Positions 1 to 6,458 of a stretch of 64,000 bases of DNA are shown here, piece after piece (the stretch's first letter is position 1; each line of letters opens with the position of its first letter). This stretch comes from JAKQHY01 sp034429675. GTDB lineage: Bacteria > Chloroflexota > Anaerolineae > B4-G1 > SLSP01. The translations under genes and the position numbers were made by a program. The notes beneath the pieces were generated by a model. That model worked only from the letters and a program-made list of their open reading frames with translations, was not told where the DNA came from and ran no database searches. The DNA is taken from NCBI GenBank assembly GCA_034429675.1, contig DAOUFX010000230.1, forward strand, positions 1-64,000, read 5' to 3'.

Positions 1-24
1 CGCGGACGGGTGTACCCGCCCGCG
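1..24. other. GC-rich imperfect hairpin at window edge
   Basis: The first 24 bases can fold into a hairpin (CGCGG and CGGGT pairing with ACCCG and CCGCG, with one A-C mismatch). No T-run follows directly, so it may be the remains of a terminator or attenuator of a gene left of the window. It lies 38 bases before the RidA gene, whose GAGGAG ribosome binding site starts near 51. Confidence 0.3.
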
Positions 25-62
25 CAAACACCCCCCTTTATTTTCTAAGTGAGGAGACGAAC

Positions 63-458
63 ATGTTAAAAACAGTCATTTCAACGGCGGATGCGCCGGC
101 GGCGATTGGGCCTTATTCTCAGGCGATCAAGGCGAACGGACTGGTGTTCACGGCGGGGCAATTGGGGTTGGATCCGGCCACCGGCAAATTCGCCCTCGGC
201 GCCGGCGAAACCACCGATGTGGCGGCGCAGACCCGCCGCGCGATGCTCAACGTCAGGGCGATCCTTGAATCTGCCGGCAGCAGCCTGGACAACGTGGTCA
301 AAACGACCATTTTTGTCGCCGATCTGGCCGATTTCAAGACGATCAACGGCGTCTACGCCGAATTTTTCAGCGGCGCGCCGCCGGCGCGTTCGACGGTGCA
401 GGTCGCGGCGCTGCCCCTGGGCGGCCTGGTTGAGATTGAAGCGGTGGCTCTGGTGTGA
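63..458 (+). CDS. ridA: RidA family reactive intermediate deaminase
   Basis: A 131-residue protein of the usual length for the RidA (YjgF/YER057c/UK114) family. Family knowledge: these trimeric cytosolic enzymes hydrolyse reactive 2-aminoacrylate and related imines from PLP-dependent dehydratases, releasing ammonia and keto acids. Visible marks are I-G-P-Y-S-Q-A near residues 15-21, the G-Q-L-G-L-D-P turn near 32-38, and the signature P-A-R-S-T-V-Q-V followed by V-E-I-E-A. Arg109 and Glu124 line up with the substrate-binding Arg105 and the catalytic-site Glu120 of E. coli RidA. The ATG at 63 follows a GAGGAG site by about 7 bases. It stands apart from the next gene, which has its own promoter-like sequence, so it is probably monocistronic here. 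Confidence 0.93.
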   Translation: MLKTVISTADAPAAIGPYSQAIKANGLVFTAGQLGLDPATGKFALGAGETTDVAAQTRRAMLNVRAILESAGSSLDNVVKTTIFVADLADFKTINGVYAEFFSGAPPARSTVQVAALPLGGLVEIEAVALV

Positions 459-466
459 ACCACAAT

Positions 467-494
467 TTGCCTTTCGCGATAAATAGGATATAGT
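467..494 (+). promoter_or_regulatory. Sigma70-like promoter for the HD-domain gene
   Basis: TTGCCT at 467-472 and TATAGT at 489-494 are separated by 16 bases. It lies 50 bases before the start codon at 544, just after the stop of ridA. Sequence match only. Confidence 0.45.
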
Positions 495-543
495 CGCGTG
501 GGTTGAAAGAATCTTGAGGGGACAAATTTTTCTGGGAGAATAA

Positions 544-1254
544 ATGATGAGTGCTTTTGTTCAACTGCAGCGCGTAGCAGAAACTTCCTCTTTTCAATTC
601 AATACCTTTTTGGAGCCTCCTGAAGGAAGTCCTCCGCAGTTACAACAAGAGCACAATCTCCCCAATTTGACCCTGGCGATGCAATATGCCCGGCAACGGC
701 TGCGTGAATTGTCCCCGCGTCTCACTTATCATTCTCTCTGGCACACCTGGCACGATGTTCTGCCCGCAGTAGATCGCTTGATCATGCTGGAATACATTTC
801 AGGGGAAGACGCGCTCCTTTTGCGCACGGCGGCCGTCTACCACGACATCGGGTTTGTGGTTCAGGTTGCCGACCACGAGATGATCGGCGCGCAAATCGCG
901 ACGTATATTCTGCCGCGTTTGGGATATACCCTGCAACAAGTGGAGCGTGTCTACAGCATGATTATGGCGACCAGATTGCCGCAGTCGCCCAAAAACTTGC
1001 CGGAACAAATCATGGCGGACGCCGATTTGGATGTCTTGGGGCGGGACGATTTCTGGCCGCGCAACAAAGCCTTGCGGTCTGAGTGCTCGACCCTGGGAAA
1101 ACGCATCACCGATATGAAGTGGTGCGCCTGCCAGTTGGAATTTTTGCAGTCCCACCAATATTTCACGGCCTCGGCCAGAGCGCTGCGTGACCTTCAAAAA
1201 CAAAGAAACATCGCCTTCTTGCGAGGCCGGCTGGCAAAGAGCAAATCCTGCTGA
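544..1254 (+). CDS. HD-domain protein (putative metal-dependent phosphohydrolase)
   Basis: A 236-residue soluble protein. From about residue 40 it carries an HD fold: a first His in T-Y-H-S (H63), the H-D pair in Y-H-D-I-G (H100, D101), and D-A-D-L-D-V-L-G (D159-D163) as the later metal-binding Asp region. Family knowledge: HD proteins hydrolyse phosphate esters, often nucleotides, using divalent metals. This one has the short single-domain build with the N-terminal helix typical of stand-alone predicted HD hydrolases, and its substrate cannot be read from sequence. The N-terminal 35 residues are low in recognisable features. A start at 547 (second Met) is equally possible; GGGAG lies a few bases upstream. 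A bidirectional terminator follows at 1271-1303. Confidence 0.8.
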   Translation: MMSAFVQLQRVAETSSFQFNTFLEPPEGSPPQLQQEHNLPNLTLAMQYARQRLRELSPRLTYHSLWHTWHDVLPAVDRLIMLEYISGEDALLLRTAAVYHDIGFVVQVADHEMIGAQIATYILPRLGYTLQQVERVYSMIMATRLPQSPKNLPEQIMADADLDVLGRDDFWPRNKALRSECSTLGKRITDMKWCACQLEFLQSHQYFTASARALRDLQKQRNIAFLRGRLAKSKSC

Positions 1255-1270
1255 AGGATGTTTTTCAAGC

Positions 1271-1303
1271 AAAACGGGCAGCCAACCGACTGCCCGTTTT
1301 TTT
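1271..1303. terminator. Bidirectional intrinsic terminator
   Basis: An 11-base perfect stem (AAAACGGGCAG at 1271-1281 with its complement at 1290-1300) has an 8-base loop and a T-run on the plus strand. The leading A-run gives a T-run on the minus strand. It sits between the convergent HD gene and the SPFH gene and can serve both. Confidence 0.85.
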
Positions 1304-1322
1304 GTGGTTATAAGGAATGGGG

Positions 1323-2756
1323 TTATTCTTTCTTCAGGGTTTCTTTGACCACATTCATGGCGCCTGCGACGAAACCGAGGAGAGAATCGAGCTGGTTGTC
1401 TTGATCGCCGGTGCTGATGATGGTCGTGCGTTGCTCCTGCGCCCTGGGCAAATGTTCGGCGACCTCCGGCAATTGTTCGATCAGTTGCGATTTCAGGGTG
1501 GCTTCTGAAATGTCATTTTCGATTTGATGTTCGATCTGGCGCAGTTTGAGCTCGCGTTCGGCCTGCGCCGTCTGCGCCATATTGCGCAGCTCTTGCATTT
1601 CCAACTCCACTCTGATCTGAGCTCGCGTCACCTGGGCGGCGGCTTCGTTCAGTTTCATTTGCTGCTGGACTTTTTCGGCCTCGGCTGCAATGCGCTTCTT
1701 CTCCTGTTCCACGGACTGCAAAACCAGCTCCAATTGCGCCGCGTTGCGCGCTTTTTCGGTGTTGTTGCGTTCGATAATAGACTGACGTTCGGCCTCCTGT
1801 TCCAGGTGGTGTCTTCGCGTTTTTTCGCTTTGTTCTCGATCGTACTGTGCGCGTTCTTGTTCTGCGCGCAGTTGCGCCAACCGCGCTTCAACCGACAATT
1901 CTTCCTTTTCGCGGGTCTCGCGGTTTTCCCGCTCGCGCGCGTTGATCTGCTGCCGGCTTTCAAGTTCCGCCAGCCGCGCCTCTTGCTCGCGTTCCGCCCG
2001 GAACGGCGCCTGCAAATTCTCCCACAAATGCGACGAGCTGACGACGGCCTCCTTGATCTGAACGGTCACAATCTTCAACCCCAATCCCGACGACCCTTCG
2101 TTGTGGCTGCCTTCTGCGACCACGCGGAGCCGGTGGGTGAGCTCCTCGATGATGGGCTCCTTGTCACTGAGCACTTCGTCAATGCTCATCGTGGCCACTT
2201 TATCCTTGATGGCGGCCTCAGCCTGCTCGCGCAATTGCACGTTGACCACACCCATGGGGTCTTCGGGGTCGGTGAAATCCAGTTTGCGGTAGGCGGTTTG
2301 GATGTCCTCGATGATCCATTGGACGTATCCCTGCACCAGGATTCCCTGGCGTTCGCGGCAGATGCAGTTGGCGTTGATGAGAATCGTTTGCATGGCTGAC
2401 GGGATGACCAGGAAGGCATCGGTGCGCGGGTTGTAAGGGAACGAAATTCCCAGGCCCACGTGGATGGGCTCTTTGTGCCCCCGGCGTGTGTGGATGACGT
2501 AGACATTGGGCGTTACCACGACTGTCTGCCAGAGCCAGAACCCGGTGATGCGGTAATCCGGCGGGCGTACCGAGACAGGGATGCCGTTAAACCCGTGCGG
2601 TTGCGGCGCCTGTGACGGCCCGCCGGCGGGGGCGCTCATCACTGCGGCCTGGGCAGGCGCAAGGGCGCGCCGCTTGTTTAGCTGGCGGTCCAGTTTCTCT
2701 TGTTCTTCCAACACCTGTTCCATGTAAACATTTCCGGGATTATCTTGTTTGCTCAT
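1323..2756 (-). CDS. SPFH/band-7 domain protein with long coiled coil
   Basis: A 477-residue flotillin/prohibitin-like protein. After a Gln/Pro/Ala-rich N-terminus (to about residue 70) there is a band-7-type beta region (about 85-265, with V-I-H-T-R-R-G and V-Q-G-Y-V-Q-W segments). A very charged Glu/Arg/Gln coiled coil follows (about 275-430), and the C-terminus ends in a short, more hydrophobic stretch. Family knowledge: SPFH proteins oligomerise into rings or scaffolds at membranes and organise proteases or microdomains. I see no clear N-terminal membrane helix, so attachment would have to be peripheral. The ATG at 2756 is preferred over the upstream in-frame one at 2795 because GAGGAGAG sits 5-12 bases before it. 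The protein points toward a terminator shared with the HD gene. Confidence 0.75.
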   Translation of the reverse strand: MSKQDNPGNVYMEQVLEEQEKLDRQLNKRRALAPAQAAVMSAPAGGPSQAPQPHGFNGIPVSVRPPDYRITGFWLWQTVVVTPNVYVIHTRRGHKEPIHVGLGISFPYNPRTDAFLVIPSAMQTILINANCICRERQGILVQGYVQWIIEDIQTAYRKLDFTDPEDPMGVVNVQLREQAEAAIKDKVATMSIDEVLSDKEPIIEELTHRLRVVAEGSHNEGSSGLGLKIVTVQIKEAVVSSSHLWENLQAPFRAEREQEARLAELESRQQINARERENRETREKEELSVEARLAQLRAEQERAQYDREQSEKTRRHHLEQEAERQSIIERNNTEKARNAAQLELVLQSVEQEKKRIAAEAEKVQQQMKLNEAAAQVTRAQIRVELEMQELRNMAQTAQAERELKLRQIEHQIENDISEATLKSQLIEQLPEVAEHLPRAQEQRTTIISTGDQDNQLDSLLGFVAGAMNVVKETLKKE

Positions 2757-2836
2757 TGGTCTCTCCTCAGAAAATAGTCGAAAGTCAAAAGTCAAAAAGT
2801 TGAAAATCCATAGCCGCTTCTGACGACTGGGTTAAA

Positions 2837-2880
2837 GAGGGTATTTTTGCACACGGTATCCCGTGTGCAAAAATACCTTC
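2837..2880. repeat. Perfect 17-base inverted repeat hairpin
   Basis: The arms at 2840-2856 and 2861-2877 are exact complements around the loop TATC, extendable to 2837-2880 through one G-T pair and two more pairs. The arm contains TTTTTGCACACGG. The A/T-run inside the stem resembles a Rho-independent terminator, but no T-run lies outside the stem. It could be a terminator-like structure, a protein-binding palindrome, or a mobile palindromic element. Confidence 0.75.
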
Positions 2881-3033
2881 CTTAATCTCTGATATGTAAG
2901 GTGCGATTTTCATCCCCCGCTGGTGAACCGCCGGTTTACGATGAATTCTTCATTATTCTATATCGGATTGATAAGTCGTCCAATGATAGCTGTCACAGGG
3001 GCAATCTCATGATAGGGGCAAATCTGCATTTTT

Positions 3034-3097
3034 GTAGAGACGCAAGATCTTGCGTCTCTCTCCGCATAGAAGAAGACGCAAGATTTTGCGTCTCTAC
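3034..3097. repeat. Paired palindromic repeats (GAGACGCAAGAT type)
   Basis: The first copy, AGAGACGCAAGA with its mirror half at 3036-3059, is a perfect 24-base palindrome. A second copy (about 3074-3095) differs by one central base. The whole unit is bounded by GTAGAGACGCAA (3034-3045) and its exact complement at 3086-3097. This is the look of small interspersed palindromic elements found in many copies in cyanobacterial and Chloroflexota genomes (from memory). Confidence 0.65.
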
Positions 3098-3125
3098 TTG
3101 ACCCCATGACGCTTTGGGACACAAT
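3098..3125 (+). promoter_or_regulatory. Weak promoter candidate for the AAA+ gene
   Basis: TTGACC at 3098-3103 and CACAAT at 3120-3125 are 16 bases apart. It begins directly after the palindromic repeat unit and lies about 60 bases before the chosen start at 3187. The -10 element matches only moderately. Confidence 0.3.
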
Positions 3126-3186
3126 CAGGTAAATACAGTCTATGTTGTCTGACCTGGCGCACACTATGCGCCGTGCAGGAGGAAGA

Positions 3187-4587
3187 ATGTCATCTCAAGA
3201 CCAAGCGTTGATTCAGGCGCTGCGCGCAGCGCTGGCCAATGCGCCGGAATCTGCCCCGTTGCACAAGCATCTGGGAGACTTGTTGATGGCCGAAAGCGCT
3301 TATGCTGAAGCCATCGAGGAGTACCGGGCAGCGCTCAATCTCGATCCGGAGGATGTGCCGCTCAAGTTGGCTTTGGCCGGGGCATACGATCGCGCCGGTA
3401 AGTATCCGGTGGCGTTGGTTATTTTGGAGGAATTGTTGAATGGCGCTGCTCCGTCCGCGCCGGTTTATCTGTTGGCAGCGCGCGTTTATCTTGCGGCGGG
3501 GCAGGAGCGCCGGGCGGCGGAACTGTATCGGCAGGCGCTCCTCAAAGATGCCACATTGGGCGATGCGGAGCTGGAATCGCGTTTGCCGTTGGGCGACCTG
3601 ATCCCGGCGCGCGCTTCCGGCGACGCGCCGGCGGCGGAGGCTGCGCCCGGCGAGCTGGTCTTCGTCACGGCTGAGTCGCCGGGCGGCGCGGCGGAGGTGG
3701 ACATTGAACGCCCTGCGATCACCTTCAACGATGTCGGCGGGATGGAGAAGCTCAAGGAGGAGATTCGGATGAAAATTATTTATCCGATTTCTCATCCTGA
3801 AATTTACCGGGCCTATGGGAAAAAGACGGGCGGCGGCATTTTGATGTACGGCCCGCCCGGCTGCGGCAAAACGTACATCGCGCGGGCCACCGCCGGCGAG
3901 GTGCACGCTGCTTTCATGTCGGTGGGGTTGCACGAAGTGCTCGACATGTACCTGGGCCAAAGCGAACAAAACCTGCACCGTATTTTCGATCTGGCGCGGC
4001 GCAATACCCCTTGCGTGTTGTTTTTCGACGAGGTGGATGCGCTGGGCGCGAAACGGTCGGATATGCGCACCAGCGGCATCCGGCAGGTTATCAATCAATT
4101 TTTGGCAGAGATGGATGGCGTCAACACTTCCAACGAGGGTGTGCTGATTTTGGCCGCAACCAATGCGCCGTGGCATTTGGATTCGGCGCTGCGACGACCG
4201 GGGCGTTTCGATCGCGTGCTTTTTGTTTCTCCGCCGGATGCGCTTGCGCGTGAAGCCATTCTGCGGCTGATGCTCTCCGGCAAGCCGGTGCAGGATATGG
4301 ACTACAGCCGGTTGGCGCGGGAAACGGAGGGGTTCTCCGGGGCGGATATGCAAGGCGTCATTGATCGTGCGGTTGAGGCGAAGCTTCACGAAGCCATGAA
4401 AAGCGGGTTGCCGCGTCCGTTGAAAACGGCGGATCTGCTCGCTGTCATCAAAACCGTGCGCCCGACGACGCAGGAATGGTTCGAAACGGCGCGCAATTAT
4501 GCTTTGTATGCCAACCAGGGCGGCGCTTATGATGACGTGTTGGCCTATCTCAAACAGACCGGGCGCGGCGGTTTATTCTCGCGCTAG
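3187..4587 (+). CDS. TPR-AAA+ ATPase (CDC48/FtsH-like single AAA domain)
   Basis: A 466-residue protein. Residues about 5-145 form TPR-like helical repeats (pattern L-A-x-A-Y-D-R-A-G-K). After a linker, an AAA+ domain occupies about 180-440. Walker A is G-P-P-G-C-G-K-T (222-229), Walker B is V-L-F-F-D-E-V-D with D281 and E282, and the arginine-finger segment is R-R-P-G-R-F-D-R. The lid helices carry the E-G-F-S-G-A-D motif of classical AAA proteins. Family knowledge: such ATPases form hexamers that unfold or remodel proteins; TPRs usually recruit partners. No membrane helix or protease motif is seen, so it is not FtsH itself. ATG 3187 follows AGGAGG at about 9 bases and is preferred over the upstream 3142. 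The next gene, another TPR protein, begins 9 bases after the stop, pointing to an operon. Confidence 0.88.
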   Translation: MSSQDQALIQALRAALANAPESAPLHKHLGDLLMAESAYAEAIEEYRAALNLDPEDVPLKLALAGAYDRAGKYPVALVILEELLNGAAPSAPVYLLAARVYLAAGQERRAAELYRQALLKDATLGDAELESRLPLGDLIPARASGDAPAAEAAPGELVFVTAESPGGAAEVDIERPAITFNDVGGMEKLKEEIRMKIIYPISHPEIYRAYGKKTGGGILMYGPPGCGKTYIARATAGEVHAAFMSVGLHEVLDMYLGQSEQNLHRIFDLARRNTPCVLFFDEVDALGAKRSDMRTSGIRQVINQFLAEMDGVNTSNEGVLILAATNAPWHLDSALRRPGRFDRVLFVSPPDALAREAILRLMLSGKPVQDMDYSRLARETEGFSGADMQGVIDRAVEAKLHEAMKSGLPRPLKTADLLAVIKTVRPTTQEWFETARNYALYANQGGAYDDVLAYLKQTGRGGLFSR

Positions 4588-4596
4588 GAACCGGCG

Positions 4597-5898
4597 ATGA
4601 CCATAGATTTGACCCGCGCGCAGATATTGCTGGATACGCAGCGTTATCAAGACGCCGAAGCCGAATTGCGCCAGGTTTTATCCCGTGAGCCGACCCACGC
4701 GCGGGCGCACGCGCTGTTAGCTTATACCCTCTACCAGCGGAATCTTCACCCGGCGGCTTTGCATGAAGCACAGGTGGCCATCGGCCTGGAGCCGACGCAG
4801 GCGCACTTCTACTATATCAAAGCGTTGATCCTTGTTGCCAGCGACAAAGATGGCCGGGCGCTGTCGGCCATCCAGGAAGCCATGCGGCTCGACCCGGAGG
4901 TCCCTGCCTACTACGCGACGTTGGCGCTGCTTTACACCAGGAAAAAGGCCTGGCAACAGGCCGTGCGCGCAGCGGAAGCCGGGTTGCAGTTGGCCCCCGA
5001 CCATGTCGGGTGCGCCAATATGCGGGCGATGGCGTTGGTGAACCTGGGGAAGCCGGATGCCGCACAACAGACGCTTGCTGCAACGTTGGCGCGCGAACCG
5101 GAGAACCCGTTGACCCATGCCAATCAGGGGTGGGCCTGTTTGCATCGTGGGGATCAGGCAAAGGCATTCGAACACTTTCGCGAGGCGCTGCGGCTGGACC
5201 CGACCTCCGGCTGGGCGCGAGCTGGCATCATCGAAGCAATGAAGGCGCGCAACCCGATCTATCGTTGGCTGTTGCGCTATTTTTTGTGGATGTCGCGTCT
5301 GACCGATGAAGAACAGTGGGGCGCCGTTGCCTTCATCACGGGGGCGCGGCGCGCTCTGGTCATATTGGCGCGGCAGATTCCCATTCTGTATGTCATCGTC
5401 GCGCCGATTTTGCTGCTGTACTTTTTCTTCGTTTTTCTTACCTGGACGGGTCGCCCGCTTTTCGCTTTATTCCTGCGCCTGGATCGTTTTGGCCGGTTGG
5501 CATTGCCCAGAGACGAGATCGTCGCTTCGAACTGGGTGGGCGCTTGTCTGGGCGCCGGCATCTTCGGGGCAGTGATGGGCGTGTTGGCTGCCATTCCCAG
5601 CGTCTTGTGGCAATGGCCTTTTTTCACCCCGGGGTTTTTGATTCTGGCCATTGCCGGCTTTTTATTGATGATGCCGGTTGCGGGCATTTTCCGTTGTCAT
5701 CCCGGCGGTTGGCGTACCGCGCTGATCATTTACACCGGGTTGCTGGCCTCGATCGGGTTGCTGGCGTCTACTCTGGCGCTTATTCCGACTCCGTGGGGCA
5801 TGGGGCTGGGGTTGGGACTGGGGCTGGTGTTTCTGGTCGGGTGGGTCATCTCCTCGTGGGTGGCGAGCCTGTTCATCGTCTTCGCGCAACCTTCTTGA
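4597..5898 (+). CDS. TPR protein with C-terminal membrane domain
   Basis: A 433-residue protein. Residues 1-210 are five to six tetratricopeptide repeats (repeated A-x(2)-L-x-P-x(4)-A-x(3)-L pattern). Residues about 260-430 contain about five hydrophobic segments, including a Gly/Leu-rich one near 395-420. The family of the membrane part is not recognised. It lies 9 bases after the AAA+ ATPase gene, so the two are probably co-transcribed, and the TPR face could tether the ATPase or its substrates to the membrane (inference). The gene's stop codon overlaps the -35 element of the next gene's promoter. Confidence 0.8.
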   Translation: MTIDLTRAQILLDTQRYQDAEAELRQVLSREPTHARAHALLAYTLYQRNLHPAALHEAQVAIGLEPTQAHFYYIKALILVASDKDGRALSAIQEAMRLDPEVPAYYATLALLYTRKKAWQQAVRAAEAGLQLAPDHVGCANMRAMALVNLGKPDAAQQTLAATLAREPENPLTHANQGWACLHRGDQAKAFEHFREALRLDPTSGWARAGIIEAMKARNPIYRWLLRYFLWMSRLTDEEQWGAVAFITGARRALVILARQIPILYVIVAPILLLYFFFVFLTWTGRPLFALFLRLDRFGRLALPRDEIVASNWVGACLGAGIFGAVMGVLAAIPSVLWQWPFFTPGFLILAIAGFLLMMPVAGIFRCHPGGWRTALIIYTGLLASIGLLASTLALIPTPWGMGLGLGLGLVFLVGWVISSWVASLFIVFAQPS

Positions 5899-5923
5899 CT
5901 TTTCCGCGTATCACCTCTACAAT
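5895..5923 (+). promoter_or_regulatory. Sigma70-like promoter for the DUF4870-like gene
   Basis: TTGACT (5895-5900) and TACAAT (5918-5923) are spaced by exactly 17 bases. The -35 box overlaps the preceding stop codon. The start codon lies 55 bases downstream with GGAGCAG before it. This is one of the best promoter matches in the window. Confidence 0.7.
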
Positions 5924-5977
5924 GGTTACGGTGCAACAAACCGTATAAATCTTAGGCACTAAAAAGGAGCAGAAAAC

Positions 5978-6316
5978 ATGGATCAATCCGCTGGACTTCC
6001 TCAGATGGACATTACAGATGATGATAAGCTATGGGCATTGTTAAGCTGGATCGGTGCGCCTATTGTTCCCATTATCATGGTACTATGGGAAGAGAAGAAG
6101 GCGCGTCCTTTCATTAAATACAATGCGATGCAGGCGTTGGTCATTGGTGCCGTTGCCTATGTTATCTCCTCTGTTTTATCCACCGTTTTAATCGGTTGTT
6201 TTACCGGCCCCTTGTCCTTTATCTATTTCATTTACCTTGGTATTCAGGCTTACGGGGGCAAGGTAGTGACGGTGCCCGTCGTCACCGACTTCTGCAAGAA
6301 CCAGGGTTGGCTCTAA
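5978..6316 (+). CDS. DUF4870-like small membrane protein
   Basis: A 112-residue protein with the layout of the DUF4870/Tic20-like family. An N-terminal D-D-K-L-W-A-L-L-S-W helix comes first, then a membrane segment (about 27-40), the highly charged W-E-E-K-K-A-R-P-F-I-K-Y-N-A-M-Q-A motif, and two more membrane helices (about 58-95). Family knowledge: the function is unknown. The gene has its own promoter at 5895-5923 and is closed by a strong terminator at 6337-6370, so it is a one-gene transcription unit. Confidence 0.85.
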   Translation: MDQSAGLPQMDITDDDKLWALLSWIGAPIVPIIMVLWEEKKARPFIKYNAMQALVIGAVAYVISSVLSTVLIGCFTGPLSFIYFIYLGIQAYGGKVVTVPVVTDFCKNQGWL

Positions 6317-6336
6317 TTTAATAGGTACGGTCATTT

Positions 6337-6370
6337 AAAAAGCGGCTTCCTTTATGGAAGCCGCTTTTTT
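6337..6370 (+). terminator. Strong intrinsic terminator
   Basis: A 14-base perfect stem (6337-6350 with 6356-6369) has a 5-base loop (TTTAT) and a T-run. It follows the DUF4870-like gene by 20 bases. The A-run on the 5' side makes it potentially bidirectional. Confidence 0.9.
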
Positions 6371-6397
6371 GACGCCTTTATATCCGCGTGGTATACT
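6369..6397 (+). promoter_or_regulatory. Sigma70-like promoter for recJ
   Basis: TTGACG at 6369-6374 begins in the T-run of the preceding terminator. TATACT follows at 6392-6397 with a 17-base spacer. The transcript would start near 6404, which rules out the in-frame ATG at 6354 as the recJ start and supports 6459. Confidence 0.7.
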
Positions 6398-6458
6398 GCC
6401 TCTCACTATAAGAATTCCAGATGGCTTCTTTGCGATAGATCTGGACATGGAGTGCGTT

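Larger units (their letters stand above)
2757..3186. other. 430-base non-coding region between divergent genes
   Basis: The region separates the divergent SPFH and AAA+ genes. It holds short T-rich direct repeats (GTCAAAA, near 2777-2800), a strong hairpin at 2837-2880, two copies of a dispersed-type palindrome at 3034-3097 and a weak promoter for the AAA+ gene near 3098-3125. Short open frames here arise from the palindromes and lack ribosome binding sites, so I do not call a gene. Confidence 0.7.

Noticed and set aside
1524..2399. Long open frame (291 codons) on the plus strand opposite the SPFH gene
   Set aside because: It is antisense to a coding region with clear SPFH and coiled-coil features, has no ribosome binding site, and its composition follows the codon pattern of the real gene.
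3034..3097. Possible CRISPR fragment
   Set aside because: There are only two repeat copies, they are themselves palindromic, the spacing is about 14 bases, and no cas gene is in the window.
2901..3164. Two short open frames in the region with palindromes
   Set aside because: Their peptides are mostly translations of the palindromic repeats (R-D-A-R-S-C-V-S type) and neither has a ribosome binding site.
3190..4389. 399-codon open frame on the minus strand opposite the AAA+ gene
   Set aside because: It mirrors the AAA+ coding sequence, which has intact Walker motifs; the antisense product has no recognisable features and no start signal.
6354..6458. Upstream start for recJ
   Set aside because: The ATG at 6354 lies in the loop of the terminator at 6337-6370 and upstream of the promoter at 6369-6397, so it would not be on the transcript.
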